Notes: a model not told the origin generated them from the sequence alone. Numbered from the stretch's first letter, positions 1 through 9,736 are shown. The stretch: DNA of 64,000 nucleotides from Pseudomonas sp. ANT_J12 (GCF_008370045.1 NZ_VOBN01000002.1:434001-498000), one strand, 5' to 3'. A program made the numbers and translations.

Positions 1-620
1 GCCAATACCAATAAGGGTAGCTCGGCGTACACCCCCGCGACGGCAAACAGGCTCAAACGCACCACGGTGCTGCAACTGATCAGCGCACTCTGGGTCGCCC
101 GGGCCGCGTCCTTGGGCAAGCGACTGTTCAGATAGATCGCATATAAAAAGCCACCACTGCCAAACAACGCCCCGAACATCCCGCCCACCGTGCCCATCGG
201 CACTGCCCAACCGGCGGACAATTGCGTGGGCCGGGTTTTGACCCACAGGCTGTAAACCGCATAGGCGCTGATAAACAGCCCCATCAACAGCAGCAACAGA
301 TCGGATTTCAGATTCAGCAGGAAGATCACCCCCAACGTGCAACCCACCGCCATGCAGGGCAGCAATCGCAGCAGCTCGGGCCTGGCCACGTCCCGCCGCG
401 ACGGCAGCAGATTGCCGAACGCCGCGACGAAATCCAGCAGCACCAGCAACGGCACGATTTTCGACAGCGGCATGAACAGGATCAGGATCGGCCCCGCCAC
501 CAGCGCGGTGCCAAACCCGGCGATGCCAAACACGATGTACGCCAGGGCAATGCCCAGCCCGATCACCAGCCAATCCGTCGCGCCGAACGGCCATTGGCTC
601 AACAACTCAAGCACATTCAT
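1..620 (-). CDS. TauE/SafE-family membrane transporter (3' end outside window)
   Basis: The minus-strand frame opens at an ATG at 620 and runs off the left edge, giving 206 residues of the N-terminal part. It is strongly hydrophobic, with several predicted membrane spans and glycine-rich turns of the type AGFGTALVAGP and GGMFGALFGSGGF. This pattern is typical of the TauE/SafE (DUF81) family of inner-membrane anion or sulfur-compound exporters. The substrate cannot be deduced. It is divergent from the LysR-type gene that starts about 100 bases away, an arrangement common for a regulator and its target, but that link is inference. Confidence 0.8.
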   Translation of the reverse strand, partial: MNVLELLSQWPFGATDWLVIGLGIALAYIVFGIAGFGTALVAGPILILFMPLSKIVPLLVLLDFVAAFGNLLPSRRDVARPELLRLLPCMAVGCTLGVIFLLNLKSDLLLLLMGLFISAYAVYSLWVKTRPTQLSAGWAVPMGTVGGMFGALFGSGGFLYAIYLNSRLPKDAARATQSALISCSTVVRLSLFAVAGVYAELPLLVL

Positions 621-722
621 TGGCAGGTTTTTCCTTGAAGACCTGTGGATGACTTTAGCCAGCGCCGAGCCTTGCGACTAATATCTTCAAAGTCGCCCAC
701 CCATCTCGAAAAGGCATGCCTT

Positions 723-1607
723 GTGCTTTCTACCCGTCAATTGCGTTATTTCGTGGAAATCGCCGAGTGCGGCAGTTTCAGCGCTGCGGCCGAACGCCTG
801 TTTATTGCGCAGTCGGCCCTGAGCCGGCAGATCAAGGACATGGAAACCCGCCTGCAAACACCGCTGTTCGAACGCACCGCGCGCCAACCTCGTTTGACGG
901 CGGCGGGTGAAGCGTTTTTGCCCCGGGCCAGGAATCTGTTGAATGAGCTGACCAAGGCCAGCGAAATGGCGACCCAGGTCGGCAACGGTCAACTTGGCAT
1001 TCTGCGCCTGAGCCATTCCAGCACCGTGCCAATGAGCGGGCGGCTACTGCGCGGCATCAGCGTTTATCTCGATCAACATCCCGGCGTGTCCATGGACATC
1101 GTCAAACTGTCCTCCGAAGCGCAACTGGAAGAGTTGGCCGAGGGTCGCCTGGACGTCGGTCTGCTGCGCTTGCCGGTGCTGCGCCAGCGCGAAGGCGTGC
1201 AGATTGTGCCTCTATATAGCGAACGCTTGCTGCTGGCGGTGCCACCGAATCATCGGCTGGCTGTGGATAACTCAGGGCAAGGTATCGATCTGGCGCAGTT
1301 GAAGGATGAAGCGTTTATCTCCATTCCCCATCCGCAGCGCGGTGGCCTGAGCTATCTGTCTGCGGAGTTGTGCATGCGCCAGGGCTTCTTTCCCAAGGCC
1401 GCGCGGGTGGTGTCGCGCAAAACCACGCAACTGCAATTGATCCAGGCCGGGTTCGGCATTGCCTTGTTGCCGGAATCGATGCAAGACATCGCCCCGCCGG
1501 ACATCCATTTCCTGCCGCTGGCGGACCCGGATTGCCTCAGCACCGTCGCCCTCGCCTGCCGGCAAAATCCCACAGCATTGGTCCAACAATTCACACAATC
1601 CCTGTAG
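723..1607 (+). CDS. LysR-family transcriptional regulator
   Basis: A 294-residue LysR-type regulator. Residues 1-60 form the winged helix-turn-helix (STRQLRYFVEIAECGSF, then AAAERLFIAQSALSRQI), followed by the usual periplasmic-binding-protein-like effector domain. The frame is open further upstream to 645, but the family N-terminus aligns with the GTG at 723, which has an AAGG about eight bases upstream; I chose that start. It is transcribed away from the TauE-like transporter gene and may control it. The ligand is unknown. Confidence 0.85.
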   Translation: MLSTRQLRYFVEIAECGSFSAAAERLFIAQSALSRQIKDMETRLQTPLFERTARQPRLTAAGEAFLPRARNLLNELTKASEMATQVGNGQLGILRLSHSSTVPMSGRLLRGISVYLDQHPGVSMDIVKLSSEAQLEELAEGRLDVGLLRLPVLRQREGVQIVPLYSERLLLAVPPNHRLAVDNSGQGIDLAQLKDEAFISIPHPQRGGLSYLSAELCMRQGFFPKAARVVSRKTTQLQLIQAGFGIALLPESMQDIAPPDIHFLPLADPDCLSTVALACRQNPTALVQQFTQSL

Positions 1608-1663
1608 GCGCTGCCTGCGGGTGATCGTGCATTCCCCTGAAGAATGCCTTTATCATGCGCCCC

Positions 1664-3043
1664 ATGATTAAAGATCCCTTTGCAAGACTCGGCCTGGACC
1701 GTGAAGTCCTGACTGTCAGCCAGCTCAACGGCCGCGCGCGGGTGTTGTTGGAAGACGTGTTCAGCAATATCTGGGTCGAAGGCGAAATCTCCAACCTCGC
1801 CCGCCCAGCGTCCGGCCACGTGTATTTCACCCTCAAGGACAGCGGCGCCCAGGTGCGTTGCGCACTGTTCCGGCAGAACGCCGCCAAGGTACGGCAGGCG
1901 CTGAAGGATGGCCTGGCGGTCAAGGTGCGGGGCAAAGTCTCGCTGTTCGAGGGCCGTGGCGACTATCAACTGATCCTCGACACCGTGGAACCGGCCGGTG
2001 ACGGTGCCCTGCGCCTGGCCTTCGATGCACTGAAAGAAAAGCTCAGCGCCGAAGGCCTGTTCAGTGCCGAGCGCAAAGTGCCGTTGCCGGCCCATCCGCA
2101 ACGCATCGGCATCATCAGCTCGCCCACCGGCGCGGTGATCCGCGACATCATCAGCGTGTTCCGCCGCCGGGCGCCGCAGGTGCAACTGACGCTGATCCCC
2201 ACCGCTGTACAGGGCCGCGAAGCCACCGCACAGATTGTCCGCGCCTTGAAACTGGCGGACGCCCGAGGCTTCGATGCGTTGATCCTGGCCCGTGGCGGCG
2301 GTTCGCTGGAAGACCTCTGGTGTTTCAACGAAGAAGCCGTGGCCCGCGCCGTGGATGCCTGTGTGACGCCGATTGTCAGCGCCGTCGGCCATGAAACCGA
2401 CGTGTCGATCAGCGACTTCGTGGCGGACGTTCGCGCCCCGACGCCTTCTGCTGCTGCCGAATTGTTGGCTCCGGATTCCAGCGACCTGGTGCGTCGGGTC
2501 GAAAGCCTGCATCGGCGCCTGGTGATGCGCATCCGCGACCGCTTGATGCGTGATCGCCTGCGCCTGGAAGGCATGTCCCGGCGCCTGCGTCATCCCGGCG
2601 AACGCCTGCGTCAGCAAGCGCAACGCCTGGACGATCTGGACATGCGCCTGCGTCGCGCCTTCGAACGCAGCCTCAATACCCGCCGCGAACGCTTGATCCG
2701 TCTGGAAACCCGCCTCGCCGGGCAACATCCGGGACGGCAACTGGCGATGCTGCGCCAACGCCTCGACAGCCTCGCCGAACGCCTGCCCCGCTCAATGCGC
2801 GAAGGCCTCAAGGCCCGGCGCCTGCAACTGCAAAGCCAGATGCAGACGCTGCATGTGGTCAGCCCGCTGGCGACCCTTGGCCGTGGCTACAGCATTTTGC
2901 TGGACGAGCGCGGCAACGCGATTCGCAATGCCGCCCAGACCCACCCCGGCCAGCGTCTGAACGCCCGGCTCGGCGAGGGCGAGTTGCAAGTGCGCGTCGA
3001 AGACAATCACCTGACGCCTGTCACCCTTTCTCTACTGGATTGA
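1664..3043 (+). CDS. xseA: Exodeoxyribonuclease VII large subunit
   Basis: A 459-residue XseA, the catalytic subunit of ExoVII, which degrades single-stranded DNA to oligonucleotides with the small subunit XseB (not in this window). It has an N-terminal OB-fold (SNIWVEGEISNLARPASGHV), the conserved SSPTGAVIRDI and RGGGSLEDLWCFNE blocks, the VGHETDVSISDFVADVRAPT core, a long Arg-rich helical region, and the C-terminal LGRGYSIL motif. An in-frame ATG lies at 1655, but the family start MIKDPFARLGL fits 1664. It is followed after three bases by the LytM peptidase gene, so the two are probably cotranscribed. Confidence 0.96.
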   Translation: MIKDPFARLGLDREVLTVSQLNGRARVLLEDVFSNIWVEGEISNLARPASGHVYFTLKDSGAQVRCALFRQNAAKVRQALKDGLAVKVRGKVSLFEGRGDYQLILDTVEPAGDGALRLAFDALKEKLSAEGLFSAERKVPLPAHPQRIGIISSPTGAVIRDIISVFRRRAPQVQLTLIPTAVQGREATAQIVRALKLADARGFDALILARGGGSLEDLWCFNEEAVARAVDACVTPIVSAVGHETDVSISDFVADVRAPTPSAAAELLAPDSSDLVRRVESLHRRLVMRIRDRLMRDRLRLEGMSRRLRHPGERLRQQAQRLDDLDMRLRRAFERSLNTRRERLIRLETRLAGQHPGRQLAMLRQRLDSLAERLPRSMREGLKARRLQLQSQMQTLHVVSPLATLGRGYSILLDERGNAIRNAAQTHPGQRLNARLGEGELQVRVEDNHLTPVTLSLLD

Positions 3044-3046
3044 TCC

Positions 3047-3868
3047 ATGCCCCGTTTCCTGGCTCCATTGTTGTTGCTGTGCCTGACCTTCAACGCCCAC
3101 GCCGACAGCTACATCACCCGCCTGCTGAACAAACCGGTGCCGGGGGGCGTGGCGGTCGTGGACTTGGGCGCTGCCGCCCAAGCACCGAAAGCCACGTATC
3201 AGGGCAAACCGGTGCTGGTGGTCAAGGAACAAAGCAACTGGCTGGCCATCGTCGGTGTGCCGCTGACCGTCAAACCGGGCACCCAGCAAGTGAGCAGCGG
3301 CGGCCGTAACTTGAGCTTCACCGTCGGCAACAAAAAGTACCCGGAACAGCGCATCACGCTGAAGAACACCCAGCAGGTCAACCCGAACCCGGAGAACCTA
3401 AAGCGCATCGAAGGCGAACTGGCCGAGCAGATCCAGGCCTATCGCAGCTTCAGCCCCGTCACCCCGAGCAACCTGTTGCTGGACAAACCGGTCAACGGGC
3501 CGCTGTCGAGCAAGTTCGGTGTGCGTCGATTCTTTAATGGTGAAGAGCGCAACCCTCATGCGGGCCTGGACTTCGCAGTGCCGGCGGGCACACCGATCAA
3601 GACCCCGGCGGCGGGCAAGGTGATTTTGATTGGTAACTACTTCTTCAATGGCAACACGGTGTTTGTCGACCATGGCCAGGGCTTTATCAGCATGTTCTGC
3701 CACATGTCGAAGATTGATGTGAAGGTTGGCCAGCAATTGGCGCGGGGCGGTGTGGTGGGCAAGGTCGGTTCGACGGGTCGGGCGACCGGGCCGCATATGC
3801 ACTGGAACGTCAGCCTGAATGATGCGCGGGTGGACCCGGCGATTTTTATTGGGGCGTTTCAGCCTTAA
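3047..3868 (+). CDS. M23 (LytM) peptidoglycan endopeptidase
   Basis: A 273-residue exported peptidase. It begins with a signal peptide of about 19 residues ending in NAHA. The C-terminal half is a LytM domain with the zinc ligands intact: HAGLDF (HxxxD) and HMHW (HxH), plus the DHGQGFISMFCHMS segment. It is therefore expected to be an active zinc endopeptidase that cuts stem-peptide cross-links in the periplasm, rather than a degenerate EnvC/NlpD-type activator. Only three bases separate it from xseA. Confidence 0.9.
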   Translation: MPRFLAPLLLLCLTFNAHADSYITRLLNKPVPGGVAVVDLGAAAQAPKATYQGKPVLVVKEQSNWLAIVGVPLTVKPGTQQVSSGGRNLSFTVGNKKYPEQRITLKNTQQVNPNPENLKRIEGELAEQIQAYRSFSPVTPSNLLLDKPVNGPLSSKFGVRRFFNGEERNPHAGLDFAVPAGTPIKTPAAGKVILIGNYFFNGNTVFVDHGQGFISMFCHMSKIDVKVGQQLARGGVVGKVGSTGRATGPHMHWNVSLNDARVDPAIFIGAFQP

Positions 3869-3891
3869 AAAGTCGTTGGGGCTGCCGGCCT

Positions 3892-3964
3892 CTTCGCGGG
3901 CAAGCCTCGCTCCTACAGGACGACGATCACCGCAAACCTGTAGGAGCGAGGCTTGCCCGCGAAG
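3892..3964. repeat. Pseudomonas REP-type inverted repeat
   Basis: Two perfect 28-base arms (3892-3919 and 3937-3964) around a 17-base loop. The arms contain the GTAGGAGCGAGGCTTGCCCG core found throughout Pseudomonas intergenic regions. It lies after the LytM peptidase gene and may also act as a transcript-end stem. Confidence 0.93.
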
Positions 3965-4146
3965 GCGGAATCCCAGGCAACACATCACCAACCTTCAATT
4001 GCGCATCCCACAAGCCCCGCGCAAACATCAAAACAATCACTCCACATCCCAGCAATAAAATCTCGCCAATCCCGCCTTTTCGAGTATTCCTCTCAATTTT
4101 TTTCGACTGCTTGCCAACCTCAACCCCGGCGGTTAGGGTTGAAGGC

Positions 4147-4224
4147 ATGAAAACCTCTCACACCCTCATTCAGCTTCGCCAGCACCGCAGCCTGTGCCTC
4201 GTCAGTGCACGACTGCCAGGCTGA
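4147..4224 (+). CDS. Candidate leader peptide upstream of leuA
   Basis: A 25-codon ORF, too short for standard gene calling, starts at ATG 4147 with an AGGG about eight bases upstream and ends 90 bases before leuA. It encodes five leucines in 25 residues (MKTSHTLIQLRQ..., then LCLVSARLPG). Leu-containing leader peptides that control leucine genes by attenuation are established in proteobacteria, so position and composition suggest that role. A weak CGGTG/CACCG pairing and a T6 run precede leuA, but I could not fold a convincing terminator/antiterminator pair. The function is inference. Confidence 0.55.
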   Translation: MKTSHTLIQLRQHRSLCLVSARLPG

Positions 4225-4314
4225 ATCGCGGTGCCTCGCCTTACACGTTTTCCCAAACACTTTTGATCCACCGGCAGGCCGCCTTTTTTCGGCCCACACA
4301 ATAAGGATTTCCCG

Positions 4315-5997
4315 ATGAGCATGCTCAAAGACCCGTCTTCGAAATACCGCGCGTTCCCGACGATCGATATCCCGGACCGCACCTGGCCGTCGAAGACCAT
4401 CACCGCCGCGCCGATCTGGTGCAGCTCGGACCTTCGCGACGGCAACCAGTCGCTGATCGAGCCAATGGACGCGGCGAAGAAGCTGCGTTTCTGGAAAACC
4501 CTGGTGCAGGTCGGCGTGAAAGAAATCGAAGCCTCGTTCCCGGCGGCTTCGCAAACCGACTTCGACTTCGTGCGCACCCTGATCGAAGACGGCCACATCC
4601 CGGACGACACCACCATTCAGGTGCTGACCCAGGGCCGTGAAGACTTGATCGAGCGCACTTTCGAATCCCTGCGCGGGGCGAAAAAAGCCATCGTTCACCT
4701 GTACAACGCGACCTCCCCTTCCTTCCGCCGCATTGTCTTCAACCAGGACAAGGACGGGATCAAGGCCATCGCCGTGAACGCTGCCAAGCTGTTCGTCAAA
4801 TACGCCGCCCAGCAGCCGGACACCGAGTGGACCTTCGAATACTCGCCGGAAACCTTCAGCGCCACCGAACTCGAGTTCGCCAAGGAAGTGTGCGACGCGG
4901 TGATCGAAGTCTGGAACCCGACGCCTGAGCACAAGGTGATCCTCAACCTGCCGGCCACCGTCGAATGCGCGACCCCGAACATCTACGCCGACCAGATCGA
5001 ATGGTTCGGCCGTCACATCAACCGTCGTGACAGCGTGATCATCAGCCTGCACACCCACAACGACCGTGGCACCGGCGTGGCCGCCACCGAGTTGGGCCTG
5101 ATGGCCGGCGCCGACCGTGTCGAAGGCTGCCTGTTCGGCAACGGCGAGCGCACCGGTAACGTCGATCTGGTGACCGTGGCACTGAACCTCTACACCCAGG
5201 GCATCCACCCTGAGCTGGACTTCTCCGACATCGACGGCGTGCGCAAAGTCGTCGAAGAGTGCAACCAGATCCAGGTGCACCCGCGTCATCCGTACGTCGG
5301 CGACCTGGTGCACACCGCGTTCTCCGGCTCGCACCAGGACGCGATCCGCAAGGGCTTCGCCCAGCAGCAACCGGACACCCTGTGGGAAGTGCCGTACTTG
5401 CCGATCGACCCGGCCGACATCGGCCGCAGCTACGAGGCGGTGATTCGCGTCAACAGCCAGTCGGGCAAGGGCGGTATCGCTTACCTGCTGGAACAGGAAT
5501 ACGGCATCAGCTTGCCGCGTCGCATGCAGATCGAGTTCAGCCAGGTCGTACAGCGTGAAACCGATCGCCTCGGCCTGGAAATGACTGCCCAGCAAATCCA
5601 CGCGCTGCTGCACAGCGAATACTTGCAGGCCAACACCCCGTACGCGCTGGTCAGCCATCGCTTGCAGGAAGAAAACGGCAACAGCTCGGTGGAAGTGGAA
5701 GTCTCGGGCAAGGGCCAGGGCGAAACCAACCTGCACTGGCGCGGCAAGGGCAACGGCGCCCTGGAAGCGTTGGTGGCCGGTCTGCCGATCCCGGTGGAAA
5801 TCATGGACTACAACGAACACGCCATTGGCGCGGGCACCAACGCCAAGGCAGCCGCTTATATCGAACTGCGGGTTGAAGGCCAGCGTGCGGTGCACGGCGT
5901 AGGGATTGATGAAAACATCACCACGGCGAGCTTCAAGGCGCTGTTCAGCGCGCTGAACCGCTCGTTGAGCCAGCCGCAAGCGAAAGAAGCGGCGTAA
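4315..5997 (+). CDS. leuA: 2-isopropylmalate synthase
   Basis: A 560-residue long-form LeuA that condenses acetyl-CoA with 2-oxoisovalerate in the first committed step of leucine synthesis. The HMGL-like TIM barrel shows [11 protein letters not shown] (metal and catalytic Asp), the [14 protein letters not shown] metal-binding histidines, and [14 protein letters not shown]. The C-terminal region carries the regulatory LeuA dimer domain ([21 protein letters not shown]). An AAGGA sits upstream of the ATG at 4315. It is monocistronic, with a strong terminator right after the stop, and is probably regulated through the short upstream leader region. Confidence 0.97.
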   Translation: MSMLKDPSSKYRAFPTIDIPDRTWPSKTITAAPIWCSSDLRDGNQSLIEPMDAAKKLRFWKTLVQVGVKEIEASFPAASQTDFDFVRTLIEDGHIPDDTTIQVLTQGREDLIERTFESLRGAKKAIVHLYNATSPSFRRIVFNQDKDGIKAIAVNAAKLFVKYAAQQPDTEWTFEYSPETFSATELEFAKEVCDAVIEVWNPTPEHKVILNLPATVECATPNIYADQIEWFGRHINRRDSVIISLHTHNDRGTGVAATELGLMAGADRVEGCLFGNGERTGNVDLVTVALNLYTQGIHPELDFSDIDGVRKVVEECNQIQVHPRHPYVGDLVHTAFSGSHQDAIRKGFAQQQPDTLWEVPYLPIDPADIGRSYEAVIRVNSQSGKGGIAYLLEQEYGISLPRRMQIEFSQVVQRETDRLGLEMTAQQIHALLHSEYLQANTPYALVSHRLQEENGNSSVEVEVSGKGQGETNLHWRGKGNGALEALVAGLPIPVEIMDYNEHAIGAGTNAKAAAYIELRVEGQRAVHGVGIDENITTASFKALFSALNRSLSQPQAKEAA

Positions 5998-6013
5998 GCG
6001 TTCGCTGCAATGC

Positions 6014-6049
6014 AAAAGGCCCCAAGGTGCGAACCTTGGGGCCTTTTTG
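6014..6049 (+). terminator. Rho-independent terminator of leuA
   Basis: A perfect 12-base stem (AGGCCCCAAGGT / ACCTTGGGGCCT) with a 4-base loop, followed by a T5 run, 17 bases after the leuA stop. Confidence 0.93.
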
Positions 6050-6066
6050 TTGATCGTTCCTACGCT

Positions 6067-6179
6067 GATCGTTCCCACGCTCCGCGTGGGAATGCCTCAA
6101 GGGACGCTCCGCGTTCCAGCTCCCGAATGGGACGCGGAGCGTCCCGGGCTGCATTCCCACGCAGAGCGTGGGAACGATC
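6067..6179. repeat. Nested inverted repeat, Pseudomonas GATCGTTCCCACGC family
   Basis: Outer arms 6067-6095 and 6151-6179 (GATCGTTCCCACGCTC... / ...GAGCGTGGGAACGATC) are near-perfect inverted copies, and each arm is itself a small hairpin (CCCACGC/GCGTGGG). An inner pair (GGGACGCTCCGCGT at 6101 and ACGCGGAGCGTCCC at 6132) is nested between them. Short GATCGTTCC and CGATCGGTT echoes flank the element. This is a known dispersed Pseudomonas intergenic element; its function is unknown. Confidence 0.88.
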
Positions 6180-6191
6180 GGTTACGATCGG

Positions 6192-6983
6192 TTAGGTGAA
6201 CTCGAACGTGTCGGCATCCAGATTCGCCGGAAACCGCGTGCGGTAAGCCGCCAGTTCTGCCGCATCCAGTACCACCTGAAACACCCCATCAGCCTCCCCA
6301 GCACTGAGCAAGGTTTCACCCTGGAAATCCAGCACCTGACTATCACCGGTATACGCAAAGCCCTTGCCGTCGGTGCCAATCCGGTTCACCGCCGCGACAT
6401 AGCACAGGTTCTCGATGGCTCGGGCCGGCAGTAAGCGGTTCCAATGCTGACGTCGCGCACCCGGCCAATTGGCGGTGTACAGCAGCAGGTCGGTGTCCTG
6501 GGCATCACGGCTCCAGACCGGGAAGCGCAGGTCGTAGCAAATCAGCGGCCGAATCCGCCAACCCTTGAGCTCGAACTGCACCTGGCGCTCGCCGGGGGTG
6601 TAGTGGTTGTGCTCGCCGGCCATGCGGAACAGGTGACGCTTGTCGTAATGCGACACCTCGCCGTCCGGCCGCGCCCAGAGCAGGCGATTGCGATGACTGC
6701 CATCAGCGGCCTGGACGATGACACTGCCGGTGATCACCGCCTCAAGCTTCGCAGCCTGAACCCGCAGCCATTTGCTGGTCGGACCGTTTTCCGCCTCGGC
6801 GAGGGTCTCGGACTGCATGGAAAAGCCAGTGGTGAACATCTCCGGCAGGATAATCAGGTCCGCGCCGCGGGCCTGTTCCAGCAATTGCTCGAAATGCTCC
6901 AGGTTGGCCTGGCGGTCGTGCCAGGCCAGGGTGGTCTGGATCAGCGCGATGTTCAGGTTGGGCAGTGCACTCAGATCACGCAT
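6192..6983 (-). CDS. Carbon-nitrogen hydrolase, YafV-like omega-amidase
   Basis: A 263-residue nitrilase-superfamily amidase. The catalytic triad is visible: Glu48 in LPEMF, Lys in DKRHLF and Cys in ICYDLRFP. The family converts alpha-ketoglutaramate or alpha-ketosuccinamate to the keto acid plus ammonia. Its start overlaps the end of the upstream aminotransferase gene by 13 bases, so the two are translationally coupled. Glutamine-dependent transamination of the methionine keto acid makes alpha-ketoglutaramate, and the omega-amidase removes it, which pulls the reaction forward. The pairing is established for YbdL/YafV-type enzymes; the exact substrate here is inferred. Confidence 0.88.
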   Translation of the reverse strand: MRDLSALPNLNIALIQTTLAWHDRQANLEHFEQLLEQARGADLIILPEMFTTGFSMQSETLAEAENGPTSKWLRVQAAKLEAVITGSVIVQAADGSHRNRLLWARPDGEVSHYDKRHLFRMAGEHNHYTPGERQVQFELKGWRIRPLICYDLRFPVWSRDAQDTDLLLYTANWPGARRQHWNRLLPARAIENLCYVAAVNRIGTDGKGFAYTGDSQVLDFQGETLLSAGEADGVFQVVLDAAELAAYRTRFPANLDADTFEFT

Positions 6984-8119
6984 AGTTTTGCCGCTGCTTC
7001 ACGCAGGGTCTCCTCGCGTTTGGCGAAGCACAGGCGCACCAGGCGCTGGCCTTCGGGTGGGTTCTGGTAGAACACCGAGATCGGGATGCTCGCCACGCCG
7101 TGTTCGCGGGTCATCCACAGCGCCATCTCGACGTCGTTGAGGTCCGGGCGGATCTGCGAATAATCGACCAATTGGAAATAGGTACCGGTGACACGGGTCA
7201 AGCTGAAGCGAGACGGCGCCAGCAGATCGCAGAACAGATCGCGCTTGGCCTGGTAGAAACCTGGCAGTTCTTCGACGTGTTCCGGATGCTCAGCCATGAA
7301 GTCGGCCAAGGCAAATTGCAGCGGGGTCACGCCGCAGAAACTGACGTACTGGTGCACCTTGCGCAATTCCGCCGTGAGGGCTGGCGGTGCGACCACGTAG
7401 CCGGTTTTCCAGCCTGTGACGTGGTAAGTCTTGCCGAAGGAACTGACCACGAAGGCGCGTTGATACAGCTCTTCGTGATTCAGAACGCTAACGTGAGGTA
7501 CGCCGTCGAACACCAGGTGCTCATAGACTTCGTCACTGACGAGGTAGATGTCGCGGTCACGAATCAAATCCGCCAACTGATCCAGCTCGGCGCGGCTGAT
7601 CAGCGCACCGCTCGGGTTGTGCGGCGAATTGATCACGATCATCCGCGTACGCGGCGTTATCGCCTCAGCGAGCTTCTGGAAGTCGATGGCGAAATCATCC
7701 AGCCCGAGCTGCACGTGCACGCAGCGGCCTCCGGCCAGCTGCACCGAGGGCTCGTAGCTGTCGTAGCACGGGTCGAAGACGATCACTTCGTCGCCGCTGT
7801 GGATAACCGCCTGAATCGCACAGAAGATCGCCTGGGTGGCGCCGGGGGTGACCGTCACTTCATGATCGGCATCCACGCTGACGCCGTAGCTGCGCGCGAT
7901 CTTCGCTGAAATCTGCTGGCGCAACGCCGGCAGGCCGGTCATCGGCGAATACTGGTTGTGGCCTTGGGCAATATGCCGGCCCACCGCATCGCACAACGCC
8001 TGGGGCGCATCAAAATCGGGAAAACCCTGGGACAGGTTGATCGCCCCGGTTTGCGCCGCGAGCTGAGACATCTGAGTGAAGATAGTGATGCCGACATTCG
8101 GCAGCTTACTGGTGATCAT
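6971..8119 (-). CDS. PLP-dependent aminotransferase (YbdL-like, methionine/glutamine-type)
   Basis: A 382-residue class I/II aminotransferase. It shows the N-terminal INLSQGFPDFD signature of the methionine aminotransferase/kynurenine aminotransferase group, the INSPHNPSG block, and the PLP lysine in SSFGKTYHVTGWKTGY. An upstream in-frame start at 8146 exists, but MITSKLPNVG at 8119 fits the family. It likely interconverts methionine and 4-methylthio-2-oxobutanoate in methionine salvage, working with the coupled omega-amidase gene that overlaps its 3' end. Confidence 0.9.
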   Translation of the reverse strand: MITSKLPNVGITIFTQMSQLAAQTGAINLSQGFPDFDAPQALCDAVGRHIAQGHNQYSPMTGLPALRQQISAKIARSYGVSVDADHEVTVTPGATQAIFCAIQAVIHSGDEVIVFDPCYDSYEPSVQLAGGRCVHVQLGLDDFAIDFQKLAEAITPRTRMIVINSPHNPSGALISRAELDQLADLIRDRDIYLVSDEVYEHLVFDGVPHVSVLNHEELYQRAFVVSSFGKTYHVTGWKTGYVVAPPALTAELRKVHQYVSFCGVTPLQFALADFMAEHPEHVEELPGFYQAKRDLFCDLLAPSRFSLTRVTGTYFQLVDYSQIRPDLNDVEMALWMTREHGVASIPISVFYQNPPEGQRLVRLCFAKREETLREAAAKLCVI

Positions 8120-8195
8120 CGGTAGGCCCCTGCAGGTGAGCTGCAAGTTTCAAGCGACAAGCTGCAAGTGGTCAAGCAGCAAACCATCAGACACA

Positions 8196-8224
8196 AAAAA
8201 GGGTCCCCGGACAGGACCCTTTCT
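8196..8224 (-). terminator. Terminator downstream of der
   Basis: Stem AAGGGTCC/GGACCCTT with a short loop; on the minus strand it is followed by a run of T residues (A run at 8195-8200 on the plus strand). It lies about 45 bases past the der stop. Confidence 0.8.
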
Positions 8225-8266
8225 GGCTTTTTCTTAAAGCTTGCAGCTTAAAGCTTGACGCTGCTC

Positions 8267-9736
8267 CTATTTCTTATCGCGGCGCTTCTTATCGGCTTTC
8301 TTGTGGTGCGACATCATGCGGCGCTTCTTGTTGACCTGACGGTCGGTGAGCGAGGTCTTGTTGCCTTCGTACGGGTTCTCGCCGCCCTTGAACTCGATGC
8401 GGATCGGCGTACCGACCAGCTTCAAGACACGACGGTAAGTGTTTTCCAGATAACGTACGTAAGACTTCGGCACCTTCTCGATCTGGTTACCGTGAATCAC
8501 GATGATCGGCGGGTTCGCGCCACCCAAGTGGGCATAACGCAGCTTGATCCGGCGGTTGTTGACCATCGGCGGCGCGTGCTCACCGACTGCATCTTCCAGA
8601 ATCGTGGTCAGGCGGTTGGTTGGCCAGCGGGTAACCGCAGACTTGAACGAGTTCTGTACGGAGGCGTAGAGGTTGCCCACGCCCGTGCCGTGCAGGGCCG
8701 AGATGAAGTGGATGTCGGCGTAGTCAACGAAGAACAGACGACGTTGCAGCTCGACTTTCACGAAATCGCGCTCGCTCGGCGTCATGCCGTCCCACTTGTT
8801 GATCGCGATGACCAGCGCACGACCCGACTCAATGGCAAAGCCCAGCAGGTTGAGGTCGTGGTCAACCACACCTTCGCGGGCGTCCATCACAAAGATCACC
8901 ACGTTGGCGTCTTTGATCGCTTGCAGGGTTTTGACCACGGAGAATTTTTCGACTTCTTCGTGGATCTTGCCGCGCTTGCGCACACCGGCGGTGTCGATCA
9001 GCGTGTACTTCTCGTCGTTACGCTCGAACGGGATGTAAATGCTGTCGCGGGTAGTGCCGGGCTCGTCATACACGATGACCCGGTCTTCACCGAGCATGCG
9101 GTTGACCAAGGTCGACTTGCCGACGTTCGGGCGGCCGATGATGGCGATCTTGATCCCGTCTTTTTCGCTTGGGCCAGGAATGCGCTTGGCTTCCTCGCCT
9201 TCGGCAACGATCTCTTCCTCGCCTTCTTCCAGCTCGTCATCGTCTTTCGGGAAGTCGCTGAGGGCGATTTCCAGCATCTGGGTGATGCCACGACCGTGGG
9301 CGCCGGCGATCGGAATCGCGTGGCCCATGCCCAACGGGGCGAACTCGGCGCGGGCCATTTCCGGGTCGATGTTGTCGACCTTGTTGGCAACCACGTAGGA
9401 ACGCTTGTTACGTTTGCGCAAATGCTCGGCGATCATCTGGTCGGCGGCGGTGAAACCGGCCTTGGCATCTACCAGGAACAGAACGACATCCGCTTCTTCA
9501 ATGGCCAGCAGCGACTGCTCGGCCATTTTTTCGTCCATACCGTGCTCGTCACCGGAGATACCGCCGGTGTCGACCAGAATGTAGGAACGCCCTTGCCACT
9601 TGGCCTCACCGTATTGGCGATCACGGGTCAGACCGGACAAGTCGCCGACGATGGCGTCGCGAGTCCTGGTCAGGCGGTTGAACAAGGTGGACTTGCCGAC
9701 GTTCGGTCGGCCCACCAGGGCGATTACGGGAACCAT
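8267..9736 (-). CDS. der: Ribosome biogenesis GTPase Der (EngA)
   Basis: A 489-residue double-GTPase involved in 50S subunit maturation. Both G domains are clear: [16 protein letters not shown] near the N-terminus and [16 protein letters not shown] in the middle, with DTAG/DTGG and NKxD motifs (NKVD, NKWD). An acidic Glu-rich linker separates the domains. The C-terminal KH-like domain ends in a Lys/Arg-rich tail ([17 protein letters not shown]). The ATG at 9736 with an upstream GGAG is preferred over an in-frame GTG four codons earlier. Transcribed in the bamB-der order usual in Pseudomonas. Confidence 0.97.
   Translation of the reverse strand: MVPVIALVGRPNVGKSTLFNRLTRTRDAIVGDLSGLTRDRQYGEAKWQGRSYILVDTGGISGDEHGMDEKMAEQSLLAIEEADVVLFLVDAKAGFTAADQMIAEHLRKRNKRSYVVANKVDNIDPEMARAEFAPLGMGHAIPIAGAHGRGITQMLEIALSDFPKDDDELEEGEEEIVAEGEEAKRIPGPSEKDGIKIAIIGRPNVGKSTLVNRMLGEDRVIVYDEPGTTRDSIYIPFERNDEKYTLIDTAGVRKRGKIHEEVEKFSVVKTLQAIKDANVVIFVMDAREGVVDHDLNLLGFAIESGRALVIAINKWDGMTPSERDFVKVELQRRLFFVDYADIHFISALHGTGVGNLYASVQNSFKSAVTRWPTNRLTTILEDAVGEHAPPMVNNRRIKLRYAHLGGANPPIIVIHGNQIEKVPKSYVRYLENTYRRVLKLVGTPIRIEFKGGENPYEGNKTSLTDRQVNKKRRMMSHHKKADKKRRDKK

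Noticed and set aside
3892..3964. Inverted repeat considered as a CRISPR repeat or phage site
   Set aside because: It is a single palindromic pair of the common Pseudomonas REP type with no spacer array; no CRISPR array was seen anywhere in the window.
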